Part shown: in pieces, positions 8,192-16,950 of the stretch | How the letters are laid out: each line of letters begins with the position of its first letter | Position numbering within the stretch: the first letter of the stretch is position 1 | From: Palsa-601 sp963801185 | Lineage (GTDB): Bacteria; Actinomycetota; Acidimicrobiia; Acidimicrobiales; Bog-793 | Assembly (NCBI GenBank): GCA_963801185.1 | Contig: CAWDDW010000001.1 | Location: 992,001 to 1,056,000, forward strand | Length of the DNA: 64,000 bases | Direction of reading: 5' to 3' | Made by a program: the position numbers and the translations under genes | Notes under the pieces: generated by a model | What the model saw: only the letters and a program-made list of their open reading frames with translations | Told to the model about the DNA's origin: nothing | Databases searched by the model: none

Positions 8192-11007
8192 TGACAGTGC
8201 TGATCGAACATGACCTCGGTACCCCGGATCGACCCGGCCCGGCATCGGTGCGCGTCCACATCGACTCGATCGCCGTCGACGTGCCCGCCGGCACCTCGGT
8301 CCTGCGGGCCGCCGCGCTGGCAGGCGTCGACATCCCGAAGCTGTGCGCGACCGACAGCCTCGAGCCGTTCGGGTCGTGCCGGCTCTGCCTCGTGGAGGTG
8401 GACGGGCGCAAAGGTACCCCAGCCTCTTGCACGACACCGGTCGAGGACAACATGCGCGTCCGGACCCAGTCCGACAGGCTCGAGCGACTTCGTCGAGGCG
8501 TGATGGAGCTCTACATCTCCGATCACCCTCTCGACTGCCTGACCTGTGCAGCCAACGGTGACTGCGAGCTGCAGGACATGGCGGGCACGGTCGGCCTGCG
8601 CGACGTCCGCTACGGCTATGCGGGCGACAACCATCTCGACGCCGAGAAGGACGAGAGCAACCCCTACTTCACGTTCGACCCGGCCAAGTGCATCGTCTGC
8701 TCGCGCTGTGTCCGGGCGTGCGAGGAGACCCAGGGCACCTTCGCTCTCACGATTGCGGGGCGGGGCTTCGGCTCGGTCGTGATGCCGGGGCCGACAGGCA
8801 ACTTCTTCGACTCCGAGTGCGTCTCGTGCGGTGCCTGCGTCCAGGTCTGCCCGACTGCCACGCTCGAGGAGAAGAGCATCATCACCCTCGGCCTCCCGAA
8901 GAGGACCGTGCTGACGACCTGCGCGTACTGCGGTGTCGGATGCTCGTTCAAGGCCGAGCTGCGCGGTGACGAGGTCGTGAGGATGGTCCCCTACAAGGGC
9001 GGCGGCGCGAACGAGGGCCACTCATGTGTGAAGGGCCGTTTTGCCTGGGGGTACGCCACGCACCGCGACCGGGTCCTCACGCCGATGGTCCGGGCGCGCA
9101 CGACGGACCCGTGGCAGGAAGTCAGCTGGGACGACGCCATCGCGCACGCGGCGAACCGCCTGAAGGAGATCCAGGAGCGCCACGGGGTCGACTCGATCGG
9201 CGGCATCAGCTCCTCCCGCTGCACCAACGAAGAGGTCTTCGTCGTGCAGAAGATGGTGCGGGCCGCCTTCCACAACAACAACATCGACACGTGCGCGCGG
9301 GTCTGCCACTCGCCGACCGGTTTCGGGCTGAAGCAGACCTTCGGCACCTCAGCTGGTACTCAAGACTTCCGCTCGGTCGACGAAGCCGACCTCATCGTGG
9401 TCATCGGAGCCAACCCGACCGACGCGCACCCGGTGTTCGCATCACGGATGAAGCGGCGGTTGCGCGAAGGGGCCACCCTCGTCGTGATCGACCCGCGCCG
9501 CATCGACCTCGTGCGCTCGCCCCACGTCACGGCATCGCACCACCTCCAGCTGCGACCGGGCACGAATGTCGCCGTGATGAACGCGCTCGCACACGTCATC
9601 GTCACCGAGGGGCTCGTCGACACGAACTTTGTGACCGAGCGGTGCGACACCGAGGCGTTCGAGCGCTGGTCGTCGTTCATCGCGGATCCCGAGTACAGCC
9701 CCGAGGCGACCGAGGCCGTCACCGGTGTGCCCTCGGCCGAGCTGCGCGCGGTGGCCCGCCTGTACGCATCGGCCCGCAACGCGGCGATCTACTACGGCCT
9801 CGGGGTGACCGAGCACTCCCAGGGCTCGACCATGGTGATGGGGATGGCAAACCTCGCGATGGCTACCGGCAACATCGGCCGCGAGGGCGTGGGCGTCAAC
9901 CCCCTGCGGGGGCAGAACAACGTGCAGGGCTCGTGCGACATGGGGTCGTTCCCGCACGAGTTCTCCGGCTACCGCCACGTCTCCGACGACGCCGTCCGAC
10001 ACTCGTTCGAAGTCGCGTGGAGTGCCAGTCTCGAAGCCGAGCCCGGCCTGCGAATCCCGAACATGCTGGACGGCGCTGTCGAGGGAAGCTTCAAGGCTCT
10101 CTTCGTCCAGGGCGAGGACATCGCACAGTCCGACCCGAACACCCACCACGTGAAGGCCGCTCTCTCGGAGATGGAGCTCGTGATCGTGCAGGACCTCTTC
10201 TTGAACGAGACGGCAGCGTTCGCGCACGTGTTCTTGCCGGGGACGTCGTTTCTCGAGAAGGACGGTACCTTCACCAACGCCGAGCGCCGCATCAATCGCG
10301 TGCGGCCCGTGATGGCGCCCCGTTCCGGCAAGCAGGAGTGGGAGGCGGTCTGTGAGCTGTCGAGCGCCCTCGGCTACAAGATGACCTACGCGTCGGCGAG
10401 CGAGATCATGGATGAGATCGCTGCGACGACACCCACCTTCGCAGGAGTCTCGTTCGCGAAGCTCGACGAGACCGGTGGCCTGCAGTGGCCGTGCAACGAC
10501 GCCGCACCGCTTGGTACACCGGTCATGCACGTCGGCGCTTTCGTGCGAGGAAAGGGCCGCTTCGTCGAGACCCCGTTCGTGCCGACCGACGAGCGGGCGA
10601 ACCGGCGCTTCCCTCTCTTGCTCACGACAGGCAGGATCCTCAGCCAGTACAACGTCGGCGCCCAGACTCGCCGGACAGAGAATGTCGCGTGGCACGAGGC
10701 GGACGTCCTCGAGATCCACCCCTGCGACGCCGAGGAGCGGGGTGTCGCCGACGGCTCCTGGGTCGCCCTGTCGAGCCGGGTGGGCGAGACACAGCTGCGC
10801 GCGCACGTCACCGAGCGCGTGCCCCAAGGCGTCGTCTACACGACGTTCCACTACCCCTCGACCGGGGCCAACGTGGTGACGACGGAGTTCTCCGACTGGG
10901 CCACGAACTGCCCCGAGTACAAGGTCACGGCCGTCCAGGTCAGGCCGCAGGCGAGCCCGCTGGCCGACGATGCCGGCGAGCGGGTGGCCTCGCTCGTCGG
11001 GAGCTGA
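8191..11007 (+). CDS. fdsA: NAD-dependent formate dehydrogenase alpha subunit (molybdenum/tungsten bis-MGD)
   Basis: 938 residues, a full-length FdsA. An N-terminal ferredoxin-like domain carries Cys52, 63, 66 and 80 for a 2Fe-2S cluster; a His/Cys site follows (His112, Cys116, 119, 125). Two further 4Fe-4S motifs (CIVCSRCVRAC near 167 and CVSCGACVQVC near 210) precede the catalytic domain, whose cluster uses Cys244, 247, 251 and 279. The metal ligand is Cys372 in ARVCHSPT, so this is a cysteine and not a selenocysteine enzyme. It oxidises formate to CO2 in the cytoplasm and can run in reverse. The usual sulfurtransferase chaperone (FdsC/FdhD) is not in this window. Confidence 0.97.
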   Translation: MTVLIEHDLGTPDRPGPASVRVHIDSIAVDVPAGTSVLRAAALAGVDIPKLCATDSLEPFGSCRLCLVEVDGRKGTPASCTTPVEDNMRVRTQSDRLERLRRGVMELYISDHPLDCLTCAANGDCELQDMAGTVGLRDVRYGYAGDNHLDAEKDESNPYFTFDPAKCIVCSRCVRACEETQGTFALTIAGRGFGSVVMPGPTGNFFDSECVSCGACVQVCPTATLEEKSIITLGLPKRTVLTTCAYCGVGCSFKAELRGDEVVRMVPYKGGGANEGHSCVKGRFAWGYATHRDRVLTPMVRARTTDPWQEVSWDDAIAHAANRLKEIQERHGVDSIGGISSSRCTNEEVFVVQKMVRAAFHNNNIDTCARVCHSPTGFGLKQTFGTSAGTQDFRSVDEADLIVVIGANPTDAHPVFASRMKRRLREGATLVVIDPRRIDLVRSPHVTASHHLQLRPGTNVAVMNALAHVIVTEGLVDTNFVTERCDTEAFERWSSFIADPEYSPEATEAVTGVPSAELRAVARLYASARNAAIYYGLGVTEHSQGSTMVMGMANLAMATGNIGREGVGVNPLRGQNNVQGSCDMGSFPHEFSGYRHVSDDAVRHSFEVAWSASLEAEPGLRIPNMLDGAVEGSFKALFVQGEDIAQSDPNTHHVKAALSEMELVIVQDLFLNETAAFAHVFLPGTSFLEKDGTFTNAERRINRVRPVMAPRSGKQEWEAVCELSSALGYKMTYASASEIMDEIAATTPTFAGVSFAKLDETGGLQWPCNDAAPLGTPVMHVGAFVRGKGRFVETPFVPTDERANRRFPLLLTTGRILSQYNVGAQTRRTENVAWHEADVLEIHPCDAEERGVADGSWVALSSRVGETQLRAHVTERVPQGVVYTTFHYPSTGANVVTTEFSDWATNCPEYKVTAVQVRPQASPLADDAGERVASLVGS

Positions 11008-11016
11008 TCCCCGGAC

Positions 11017-11235
11017 ATGGCAACCGCGGACCTCGTGCGCATGGCCAACCAGATCGCGGCGAACTTCGGCTACCTCGCTCCGGCGGATGCGTCCGCCGCG
11101 ACCGCTGCGCACATCACGAGCTTCTGGCCGCTAGCCATGCGGCACGAGTTCTGTGCCGATGTGCCCGACGACGAGCTCGAGCCTGTCGCCCGCGCGGCGA
11201 AATCCTTGCTCCAACAAGCTGAACTGCCGGCTTAG
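11017..11235 (+). CDS. fdsD: Formate dehydrogenase delta subunit
   Basis: 72 residues, matching the small FdsD family: LVRMANQIAANFGYL at the N-terminus, a central HITSFWPLAMRHEFC and a LEPVARAAKSLLQ tail. FdsD is needed for assembly or stability of Fds-type formate dehydrogenases. It starts 9 bases after fdsA and closes the fdsGBAD operon. Confidence 0.9.
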   Translation: MATADLVRMANQIAANFGYLAPADASAATAAHITSFWPLAMRHEFCADVPDDELEPVARAAKSLLQQAELPA

Positions 11236-11250
11236 CCGAGCCAGGGAGTC

Positions 11251-11447
11251 GAACGCGCGGCGGGGAGCTGCGGGGCCTCGAGTACCGCGAGGCGATCCTT
11301 TGGGTGTTGGACTCGAACAGCCGAGCGCGTCGTCTCTACGAGCTCGCCGGCTGGCAGGACGATGGTGGGGAGAAGCTCGACGAGCGCGACGGTTTCGTCC
11401 TCAGAGAGCTCCGGTACCGCCGCAGCCTGATGGATGAGGCGGGCTGA
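11251..11447 (+). pseudogene. C-terminal remnant of a GNAT-family N-acetyltransferase
   Basis: In frame with the stop at 11445-11447 the sequence reads ...LEYREAILWVLDSNSRARRLYE, then LAGWQDDGG and RELRYRRSL. This is the acetyl-CoA-binding end of a GNAT acetyltransferase. The N-terminal two thirds is missing: the formate dehydrogenase operon ends only 15 bases before, in a different frame. No start codon fits a functional product. Unlike the frameshifted genes elsewhere, no single-base change repairs it, so it is a real deletion remnant. Confidence 0.65.
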
Positions 11448-11466
11448 GCGAGCGCTCCGGCGTTCT

Positions 11467-12339
11467 TCAGGCGTCTCGGCGGCTGAGCAGGATCCCGCCG
11501 ATGACGAGAAGCGCGACCGTGTAGGCGCACAGGATCGCAAAGCCCGCCCAGGGCGAGAACAACACCGCCCCACCGAAGTCCCTCCCGCCTGGACGCGTGG
11601 AGGTCATGTTCTCGGCGATGACGAGGGGGAGGTACTTGATGACACCGTGCTGAACCGACGTCGGGAAGGCCTGCAAGATGAGAGGTAGCACCAGCATCAC
11701 TCCGACGTAGGCGGCGATAGCCCCTGCCGTGTGGCGGATGATCGTCGCAAGAGCGAGCGCGAACAGCCCGACCATCGTCAACACGAACCCCGCGCCGGCT
11801 ACTGCCCGCAGGACTCCGGGCTGCCCGAGCGTCGCGTAGGGAGTCGATCCTTTCAAGAGCTGCTGGCCGAGGAGGAACGCCGCGAACGTCAGCAGCTCGC
11901 TCGCGACCAGCACCACGACCCCGAAGACGGCCGCCTTGCACACGAGCACGAGCGGGCGGTTCGGGGCCGCGGCGAACGTGGCCCGAATGGTGCCGGTGCT
12001 GTATTCGGCGCTCATTGCGAGCACTCCGAGGACGCCGATGGCGATCTGGCCGAGGAACAGGCCGGCAAGGCTCCGAGCGGTCGGGTCGAAGTTGATACGG
12101 TCGACGATGCCGCCGCTGCGCCAGTGGGCGGCAGTGACTGCCGTCGCGAGGGCACCGATTCCGACGACCGCAGCCACCGTCACTGCAAGCGTCCAGGTCG
12201 TCGACCTGACCGTGCGGAGCTTGGTCCACTCCGACCTCAGCAGCTGAACGGCACCGTAGTGACCGGGTGGGACGTGCCTTCCGGCCGACGTCCCGCGGTC
12301 CGGGGAAAGTGCAACCGGGGTCGCTGGCGTCGCGGTCAT
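11467..12339 (-). CDS. ABC transporter permease (ABC-2 type)
   Basis: 290 residues. A cytoplasmic N-terminus is followed by six predicted membrane helices (for example WTLAVTVAAVVGIGALATAV, IAIGVLGVLAMSAEY, VFGVVVLVASELLTFAAFLLG, and the C-terminal FAILCAYTVALLVIGGILL). WTKLRTVRSTTW before the first helix is typical of Gram-positive ABC-2 permeases next to DrrA/YxlF-like ATPases. The start at 12339 overlaps the end of the ATPase gene by four bases, so the pair forms one transporter. The exported substrate is unknown. Confidence 0.88.
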   Translation of the reverse strand: MTATPATPVALSPDRGTSAGRHVPPGHYGAVQLLRSEWTKLRTVRSTTWTLAVTVAAVVGIGALATAVTAAHWRSGGIVDRINFDPTARSLAGLFLGQIAIGVLGVLAMSAEYSTGTIRATFAAAPNRPLVLVCKAAVFGVVVLVASELLTFAAFLLGQQLLKGSTPYATLGQPGVLRAVAGAGFVLTMVGLFALALATIIRHTAGAIAAYVGVMLVLPLILQAFPTSVQHGVIKYLPLVIAENMTSTRPGGRDFGGAVLFSPWAGFAILCAYTVALLVIGGILLSRRDA

Positions 12340-13334
12340 CGTCCGTCCTCCTCCGGAGCCGCAGCCGGCGCGGTCATGCGGGCAGGCGCCAGCGGCGCGC
12401 CATCGGGTGACGTCGGCGCAGGCGCCTGCGACTCGAAGCCGCGGAACTCGACGCTTTCGTTCGTGAGCTCCATGAACGCCTCCTCGAGCGATGCTGTCTG
12501 CGGGCTCAGCTCGTGGAGCGCGATTCCCCGTGCGGCAGCAAGGTCGCCGATGGCGGGAGCCGACAGCCCCGTCACCTCGAGCGCCCCTCCCGGCACCTGG
12601 ACGACCAGCGCCCCCGCGGATTTGAGGGCGTCGGTGAGCTCGGCGGCGCGTGGCGAGATCACCCTCACGTGCTGACCGGAACCCTGGGCGAGGAAGTCTG
12701 CCATCGGCGCTTCGGCGATGAGCCGCCCCTTCCCGATGACCACGACGTGGTCCGCCGTGACTGCCATCTCGTTCATGAGGTGGCTCGAGACGAAGACCGT
12801 CCGTCCCTCGGAGGCCAGGTGCTTCAAGAGGAGGCGAACCCAACGAATCCCCTCGGGGTCGAGCCCGTTCACGGGCTCGTCGAAGAGGAGAACGCCGGGG
12901 TCTCCAAGCAGTGCGGCGGCGATTCCGAGCCGCTGGCCCATCCCGAGCGAGAACGTGCCAGCCCGCTTGCGGGCGACGCCGGTCAGGCCGACGAGATCGA
13001 GCACCTCGTCGATTCGGCGCCGGCCGATGGAGTTCGTCTGTGCCAGCGCCAGCAGGTGGTTGTAGGCGGTCCGACCGGGGTGCACCGACTTTGCCTCGAG
13101 CAAGCCACCGACCTCCCGGAGCGGCCACGCAAGATCGCGATAGCGCCGGCCGGCGACGGTCACGCTTCCGGCATCGGGCCAGTCCAGCCCGAGGATCATC
13201 CGCATCGTGGTGGACTTTCCCGAGCCGTTGGGTCCGAGGAAGCCGGTAACCATGCCAGGTCGCACATCGAAGGACAGCCGGTCGACGGCGACTGTTGATC
13301 CGTAGTGCTTGGTGAGATTTCGAGCTTCGATCAC
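12336..13334 (-). CDS. ABC transporter ATP-binding protein
   Basis: 332 residues. Walker A GPNGSGKS near residue 37, signature FSLGMGQRLGIA, Walker B VLLFDEPVNGLDPEG and the H-loop SSHLMNEM are all present. The C-terminal extension of about 100 residues is typical of DrrA/CcmA-like ATPases that pair with one ABC-2 permease. The gene lies 110 bases after the TetR gene on the same strand. In that gap TAGCGATCACGCTA (13372-13385) is an inverted repeat and also contains a TANNNT-like -10 on the minus strand, so the transporter may have its own promoter. Confidence 0.93.
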   Translation of the reverse strand: MIEARNLTKHYGSTVAVDRLSFDVRPGMVTGFLGPNGSGKSTTMRMILGLDWPDAGSVTVAGRRYRDLAWPLREVGGLLEAKSVHPGRTAYNHLLALAQTNSIGRRRIDEVLDLVGLTGVARKRAGTFSLGMGQRLGIAAALLGDPGVLLFDEPVNGLDPEGIRWVRLLLKHLASEGRTVFVSSHLMNEMAVTADHVVVIGKGRLIAEAPMADFLAQGSGQHVRVISPRAAELTDALKSAGALVVQVPGGALEVTGLSAPAIGDLAAARGIALHELSPQTASLEEAFMELTNESVEFRGFESQAPAPTSPDGAPLAPARMTAPAAAPEEDGR

Positions 13335-13444
13335 TCGCGGCCTCCGCGATTGGTCACAGCCGGGCGGCGTGTAGCGATCACGCTATTGCCGATGACCGAG
13401 CAGGTCAGGTCGCGGACAGCTGCGCTGTCGTTGCTGCTGCCTGC

Positions 13445-14059
13445 CTATTCGGGCCTCGGGGTGACGGGTCTCACGCCGGCCAGAATGCGGCTGGCCGTCG
13501 CCTGGAAGCGGGCGACGTCATCGAACGAGCGCGCGACGAGCATCGCGCCTTCGAGGCCGCTCACGATCATCCGGGCCATCTCGCTCGGCGGTCCTTCGAA
13601 CCGCAGGGTCCCTTCATCCCGACCCCGCTCGAGGACGCTTGTAAGCCATGCCTCGTTCTCGTCGAAGAAATGGACGACGGCGTCCTGCATCGGCCCAGGC
13701 AGCGTCTGGTACTCGGCCGCCAGCATGCCGCAGAGACACATCCGCCGATCCCGCAGCACGCCGAGGTACAGGTCTGCGTAGCCGTCCAGCATGGCGGGCG
13801 CATCGGCGGCACGGGCCCCGAGCGCGACAAGCGCTTCCGAGAAGCGGACGGCATACCGGCCCATGAGTGACGCTCCGAGCTCGGACTTGCTGGCAAAGTG
13901 GTAGTGGAGGGCAGCCTTCGTGATCTTCAGCTCGCCGGCGACGTCGGCGTAGCTGAAGCCGTTGAACCCCCGCGTCTGCACGAGGCGCTCGGCTACGTCC
14001 AGGATCTGCGTAGCCGTGTCGGCCGTGTAGCGCTGGCTCTGGTTCATCGCTCCATCCAT
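13445..14059 (-). CDS. TetR/AcrR-family transcriptional regulator
   Basis: 204 residues. The N-terminal helix-turn-helix is clear: ILDVAERLVQTRGFNGFSYADVAGEL then ITKAALHYHFASKSEL (residues about 18-60). The C-terminal ligand domain resembles TetR_C proteins of the YcdC/AefR type. A second ATG at 14047 (preceded by GGAG) would shorten it by four residues. A perfect 18-base palindrome 27 bases upstream of the start is its probable operator, which also faces the cupin gene. Likely targets are itself, the cupin-SnoaL genes and possibly the ABC transporter downstream. Confidence 0.92.
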   Translation of the reverse strand: MDGAMNQSQRYTADTATQILDVAERLVQTRGFNGFSYADVAGELKITKAALHYHFASKSELGASLMGRYAVRFSEALVALGARAADAPAMLDGYADLYLGVLRDRRMCLCGMLAAEYQTLPGPMQDAVVHFFDENEAWLTSVLERGRDEGTLRFEGPPSEMARMIVSGLEGAMLVARSFDDVARFQATASRILAGVRPVTPRPE

Positions 14060-14085
14060 CGGCGCAGGGTAGCCCTCTTGATCTT

Positions 14086-14103
14086 TTACCTACTAGTAGG
14101 TAA
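14086..14103. promoter_or_regulatory. Perfect 18-bp palindrome, probable TetR operator
   Basis: TTACCTACTAGTAGGTAA is fully self-complementary. It sits in the 94-base gap between the divergent TetR gene and the cupin gene, which is the usual position for an autoregulatory TetR-family operator. That this regulator binds it is inference from position and symmetry. Confidence 0.7.
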
Positions 14104-14153
14104 GGTGACCCTATCACAACCTGCCTTTGATAGTGCGAGTAGGGGGAGCCAGC

Positions 14154-14507
14154 ATGCAGGAAACCGAGCACAAGAGCTTCGAGAAGCCGGACGAGATCCG
14201 CGAGTTCCCGAACGGGCGCGCAGAGATCGTCAAGGCCGGTGGCGCCGAGATCGGGCGTCTCGTCTTCGAGCCAGGATGGCGCTGGTCTCGAGACGTCAAG
14301 CCGATCGCCAACACCGACAGTTGCCAGGCTCCTCACTTCCAATACCACGTGAGCGGGCACCTTGCCATCCTCATGGACGACGGCACTGAGCTCGTCGCCG
14401 GCCCAGGAGATGTCACGTCCCTGCCGAGCGGACACGACGCCTGGGTGGTCGGGGACACGCCGGTAGTCGCCGTCGACTGGTTCGGCGCAAGCAACTACGC
14501 GAAGTGA
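14154..14507 (+). CDS. Small cupin-domain protein
   Basis: 117 residues from the ATG at 14154, which has a strong ribosome site (AGGGGGAG) 5-13 bases ahead. A single cupin barrel is visible: the metal-binding region HFQYHVSGHLAILMDDGTELVAGPGDVTSLPSGHDAWVVGD includes several His and the PGD turn. Small cupins of this type often bind or convert a ligand sensed by the neighbouring regulator. Here the gene is divergent from TetR across the palindromic operator and overlaps the next SnoaL-like gene by four bases. The substrate is unknown. Confidence 0.82.
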   Translation: MQETEHKSFEKPDEIREFPNGRAEIVKAGGAEIGRLVFEPGWRWSRDVKPIANTDSCQAPHFQYHVSGHLAILMDDGTELVAGPGDVTSLPSGHDAWVVGDTPVVAVDWFGASNYAK

Positions 14508-14863
14508 CCGGCTCGCCCGAGAAGATGGATCCCGTCGCGGCAGTCGAGCGGTTCGGCGCGGCCTGGGCCGAACATGACCTGGAGGCCACCTTGGCGCTCG
14601 TCACCGAGGACTGCGTGTTCGATGCCACAGGCCCCGCCCCTGACGGGACGCGCCACACGGGTAGGGATGCAATCCGGCACGCGTGGGAGCCGATCTTCGA
14701 CGACAGCACGTCGTTGTTCGAACCGGAGGAGGCCTTTGCCGCTGGCGACCGGGTCGTGCAGCTCTGGCGATACACGTGGGACGGCGGCCACGTCCGCGGC
14801 GTTGACGTCTTCCGCGTCCGCGACGGCAAGGTCGCCGAGAAACTCTCCTACGTGAAGGGCTGA
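14504..14863 (+). CDS. SnoaL-like / NTF2-fold protein
   Basis: 119 residues from a GTG that overlaps the cupin stop (GTGA). VERFGAAWAEHDLEATLALVTEDCVFDATGP is the typical N-terminal helix pair and strand of SnoaL-like NTF2-fold proteins, and the C-terminal WRYTWDGGHVRGVDVFRVRDGKVAEKLSY completes the sheet. Members are small isomerases, hydratases or binding proteins; the reaction cannot be told. It belongs to a cupin-SnoaL-SnoaL unit controlled by the TetR operator. Confidence 0.85.
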   Translation: MTGSPEKMDPVAAVERFGAAWAEHDLEATLALVTEDCVFDATGPAPDGTRHTGRDAIRHAWEPIFDDSTSLFEPEEAFAAGDRVVQLWRYTWDGGHVRGVDVFRVRDGKVAEKLSYVKG

Positions 14864-14867
14864 CGAC

Positions 14868-15273
14868 GTGGCCACCTCCGATCCAACTGCTGGTTCTCCT
14901 ACCGCAGTCGACGCGCTGCTGGCTGGTATCGAAGCGGGTGTTGTGCCGCTCGACAGTTTCTGCCCCGACGCCGTGCTCGACGCCACCGTCCCGAACTGGC
15001 GTTTCTCGGTAAAGGGCGCCGACGCCGTCCGAGACGAGCTTCTCCGGGTGGTTCGCGGATCCCGGTCACTTCGAGGAGCTTCGACGCGTCACGATCGACG
15101 AAGGCGAGATGCTGGAGTTCACCCTCTCGTGGGTCGAGAACGGCATCGCTCACGCTTGTCATCAACTCCACGTGTTGCACCTGCGAGATGGACGAGTCGC
15201 AGCGGACACGGCCTTTTGTGGAGGTCGGTGGCCCGCGCCCTTGCTCGCTCGGATGGAGGCGGCTCGGTCGTAG
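14868..15273 (+). CDS. Second SnoaL-like protein, frameshifted in this sequence
   Basis: GTG start four bases after the previous gene. The first 60 residues (VDALLAGIEAGVVPLDSFCPDAVLDATVPNWRFSVKG) are NTF2-like. The frame then breaks in the GGG at 15046-15048; removing one G joins it to WFADPGHFEELRRVTIDEGE...HQLHVLHLRDGRVAADTAFCGG and a stop at 15273, giving 134 residues. This is a normal length for the family, so the break is probably a sequencing error. Its function is unknown. Confidence 0.7.
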
Positions 15274-15328
15274 TTCTAGAGGGCACTCCAGTGGATCGGG
15301 ATTCCCGAGCTAACGTGATCCCCGCCCC

Positions 15329-15399
<71 letters not shown>

Positions 15400-15474
15400 C
15401 AGCCGTAATTCCCAGTCAACCGCTGGCGCTCTCTTCCAGTCGATTCTCAGCCGGGCGATCGTGCGCGAAGGACT

Positions 15475-15960
15475 TTAGGGTCCAGGCTGCCGACGCAGCT
15501 CACCGCCGGGTGCTCCCATGTCACCGGCGAGCAACGATCGCGCGCTCGGCTCGCTCGGATCGTCTGCCACAGGCTCTACGTCCCAGTGTGAGGGAGGCAG
15601 GACCCAGGTCCACCAGGCACCACTCCCCTTGTAGAGAACTTCCCATTCGGGGCCGAGCTCCTCTTGAACACGTTCGGCGAGCTGAGACCCTTTCATCCAA
15701 AAGCTTCGTATCGTCACGTCCTCTGAGCAGGGACGAGCGGCACGTGGTCCGTAGAACTCGTCAGCGGCATCGTTCCATGCCTGCAGAGAGTCCAGGAGAT
15801 CGGGCGACAGCAACTCGCTCCACGCTTGGAGTTTGGCGCTCGACACGCAAGCCTCGTCGGCTTGGTGAGCTCCCGGTTTCCGATCCGTACGTGCGGAGAT
15901 GAGCCAGATTCCGTGCGCACCCCAGTCCCAGTCGATCAGCACTCGCTTCGGTCCGGCCAT
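15475..15960 (-). CDS. Hypothetical protein, Trp-rich
   Basis: 161 residues if started at the ATG at 15958-15960; a longer frame to 16008 is possible. I do not recognise the family. It is acidic and rich in Trp (VLIDWDWGAHGIWLI near the N-terminus, WTWVLPPSHWDVEPV near the C-terminus) and has no signal peptide or membrane segment. The balanced composition and a conserved-looking N-terminus support a real protein. It is convergent with the tRNA and lies between unrelated genes. Confidence 0.55.
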   Translation of the reverse strand: MAGPKRVLIDWDWGAHGIWLISARTDRKPGAHQADEACVSSAKLQAWSELLSPDLLDSLQAWNDAADEFYGPRAARPCSEDVTIRSFWMKGSQLAERVQEELGPEWEVLYKGSGAWWTWVLPPSHWDVEPVADDPSEPSARSLLAGDMGAPGGELRRQPGP

Positions 15961-16085
15961 ATCAGGCAGCAGGCTAATGGCACCACAACGGCAATGTCCC
16001 TCATGCACCAGAACGATTGCCAGGTCACCGCAGCTGGCTCAACGGGCGCCGAGAGGTCGGGACGGGCCACTGAGGCCGTCTGGAT

Positions 16086-16756
16086 CTAGATGCCGTGTCC
16101 GACCGTCTCGAACAGGACGCGGCGCCCGACGATGGCCGAGATCGCGACGGGGGGTGGCCGGTCGCAGATCCGCGACTGCATCGACAGGTTGTGGAGGGTC
16201 GACGACGGGCCCGGCAGCCTCACCGACAGCGAGGTGACGACCTCGCAGGCGTGCGGGTTCGTGCCGTTGGCGAAGTCCCGACTGGTGATGACGAAGCCCG
16301 CACTTACCGACGGGTAGCGCTGCAATGAGGAGTGGACCGGCTGCTCATGGCGGAGGATCACCCGGACTGGGTGGAGCGGGAAGAGCATCTTGGGTCCGGC
16401 GTAGCTGAGATGCACCGCGAGTCGCGTCCGTTTCCCTGACGTGGTGGTCGTGTAGAACCGAACTTTCGGGACGCCCTGCAACCAGCATGGACGCGAGGAC
16501 GTGTTGGCGATCCCGATGCCGGTGAGGCCGGTGCCAGTAGCAGCGCTGGCGCCGAAGAGCAGGACTCGGAAGCCGATGACGAGCATCGGGGGGGTGGTCT
16601 CGGTGCTGTCGTGGTCGATGCACCCATGATCACCGTCTTGGATGAGACGGAGGCTGCCCCGCCACAGCCGGCGAGGGCGACGGCAGCCACCATGGGGAGC
16701 ACCAGTCGAGCGAGCAGGTGATCACGGGACAAGCTCCTTCGTGTCGACTTCATCAC
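16086..16756 (-). CDS. DUF4232-like lipoprotein, frameshifted in this sequence
   Basis: The N-terminus is a lipoprotein signal (ARLVLPMVAAVALAGCGG, Cys about residue 31). The frame breaks at a homopolymer of seven G on the plus strand (16588-16594). Adding one base joins it to a domain with GTGLTGIGIANTSSRPCWLQGVP, which resembles the beta-sandwich DUF4232 of actinobacterial lipoproteins, and the gene becomes 223 residues. The late Cys pair (CEVV...CDRPP) may form a disulfide. It is probably anchored outside the membrane; its function is unknown. It is divergent from the SMP-30-like gene. Confidence 0.65.
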
Positions 16757-16950
16757 GGGCGATCATCTCCCGCCACTTAGACGCCTGGAACCGCTCCGCG
16801 CTTGCACGACCATCTACGTACGCCGCTCGCGAATACGGCGCCAGAGTCGAAGGACTCTCCCGCCTAAAGCAACGCTCTGATGGTCGGCATCCAGCCGGCT
16901 CGAGCCCGACTCCGCTTCCGTCCCTGCGACCGGCTGCTAGAACGCTCTCG

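Noticed and set aside
8191..11007. Selenocysteine-containing formate dehydrogenase
   Set aside because: The metal ligand position is a plain cysteine codon (residue 372); there is no in-frame TGA.
9442..11112. 556-codon minus-strand frame opposite fdsA
   Set aside because: Shadow of the fdsA coding sequence with no recognisable domain.
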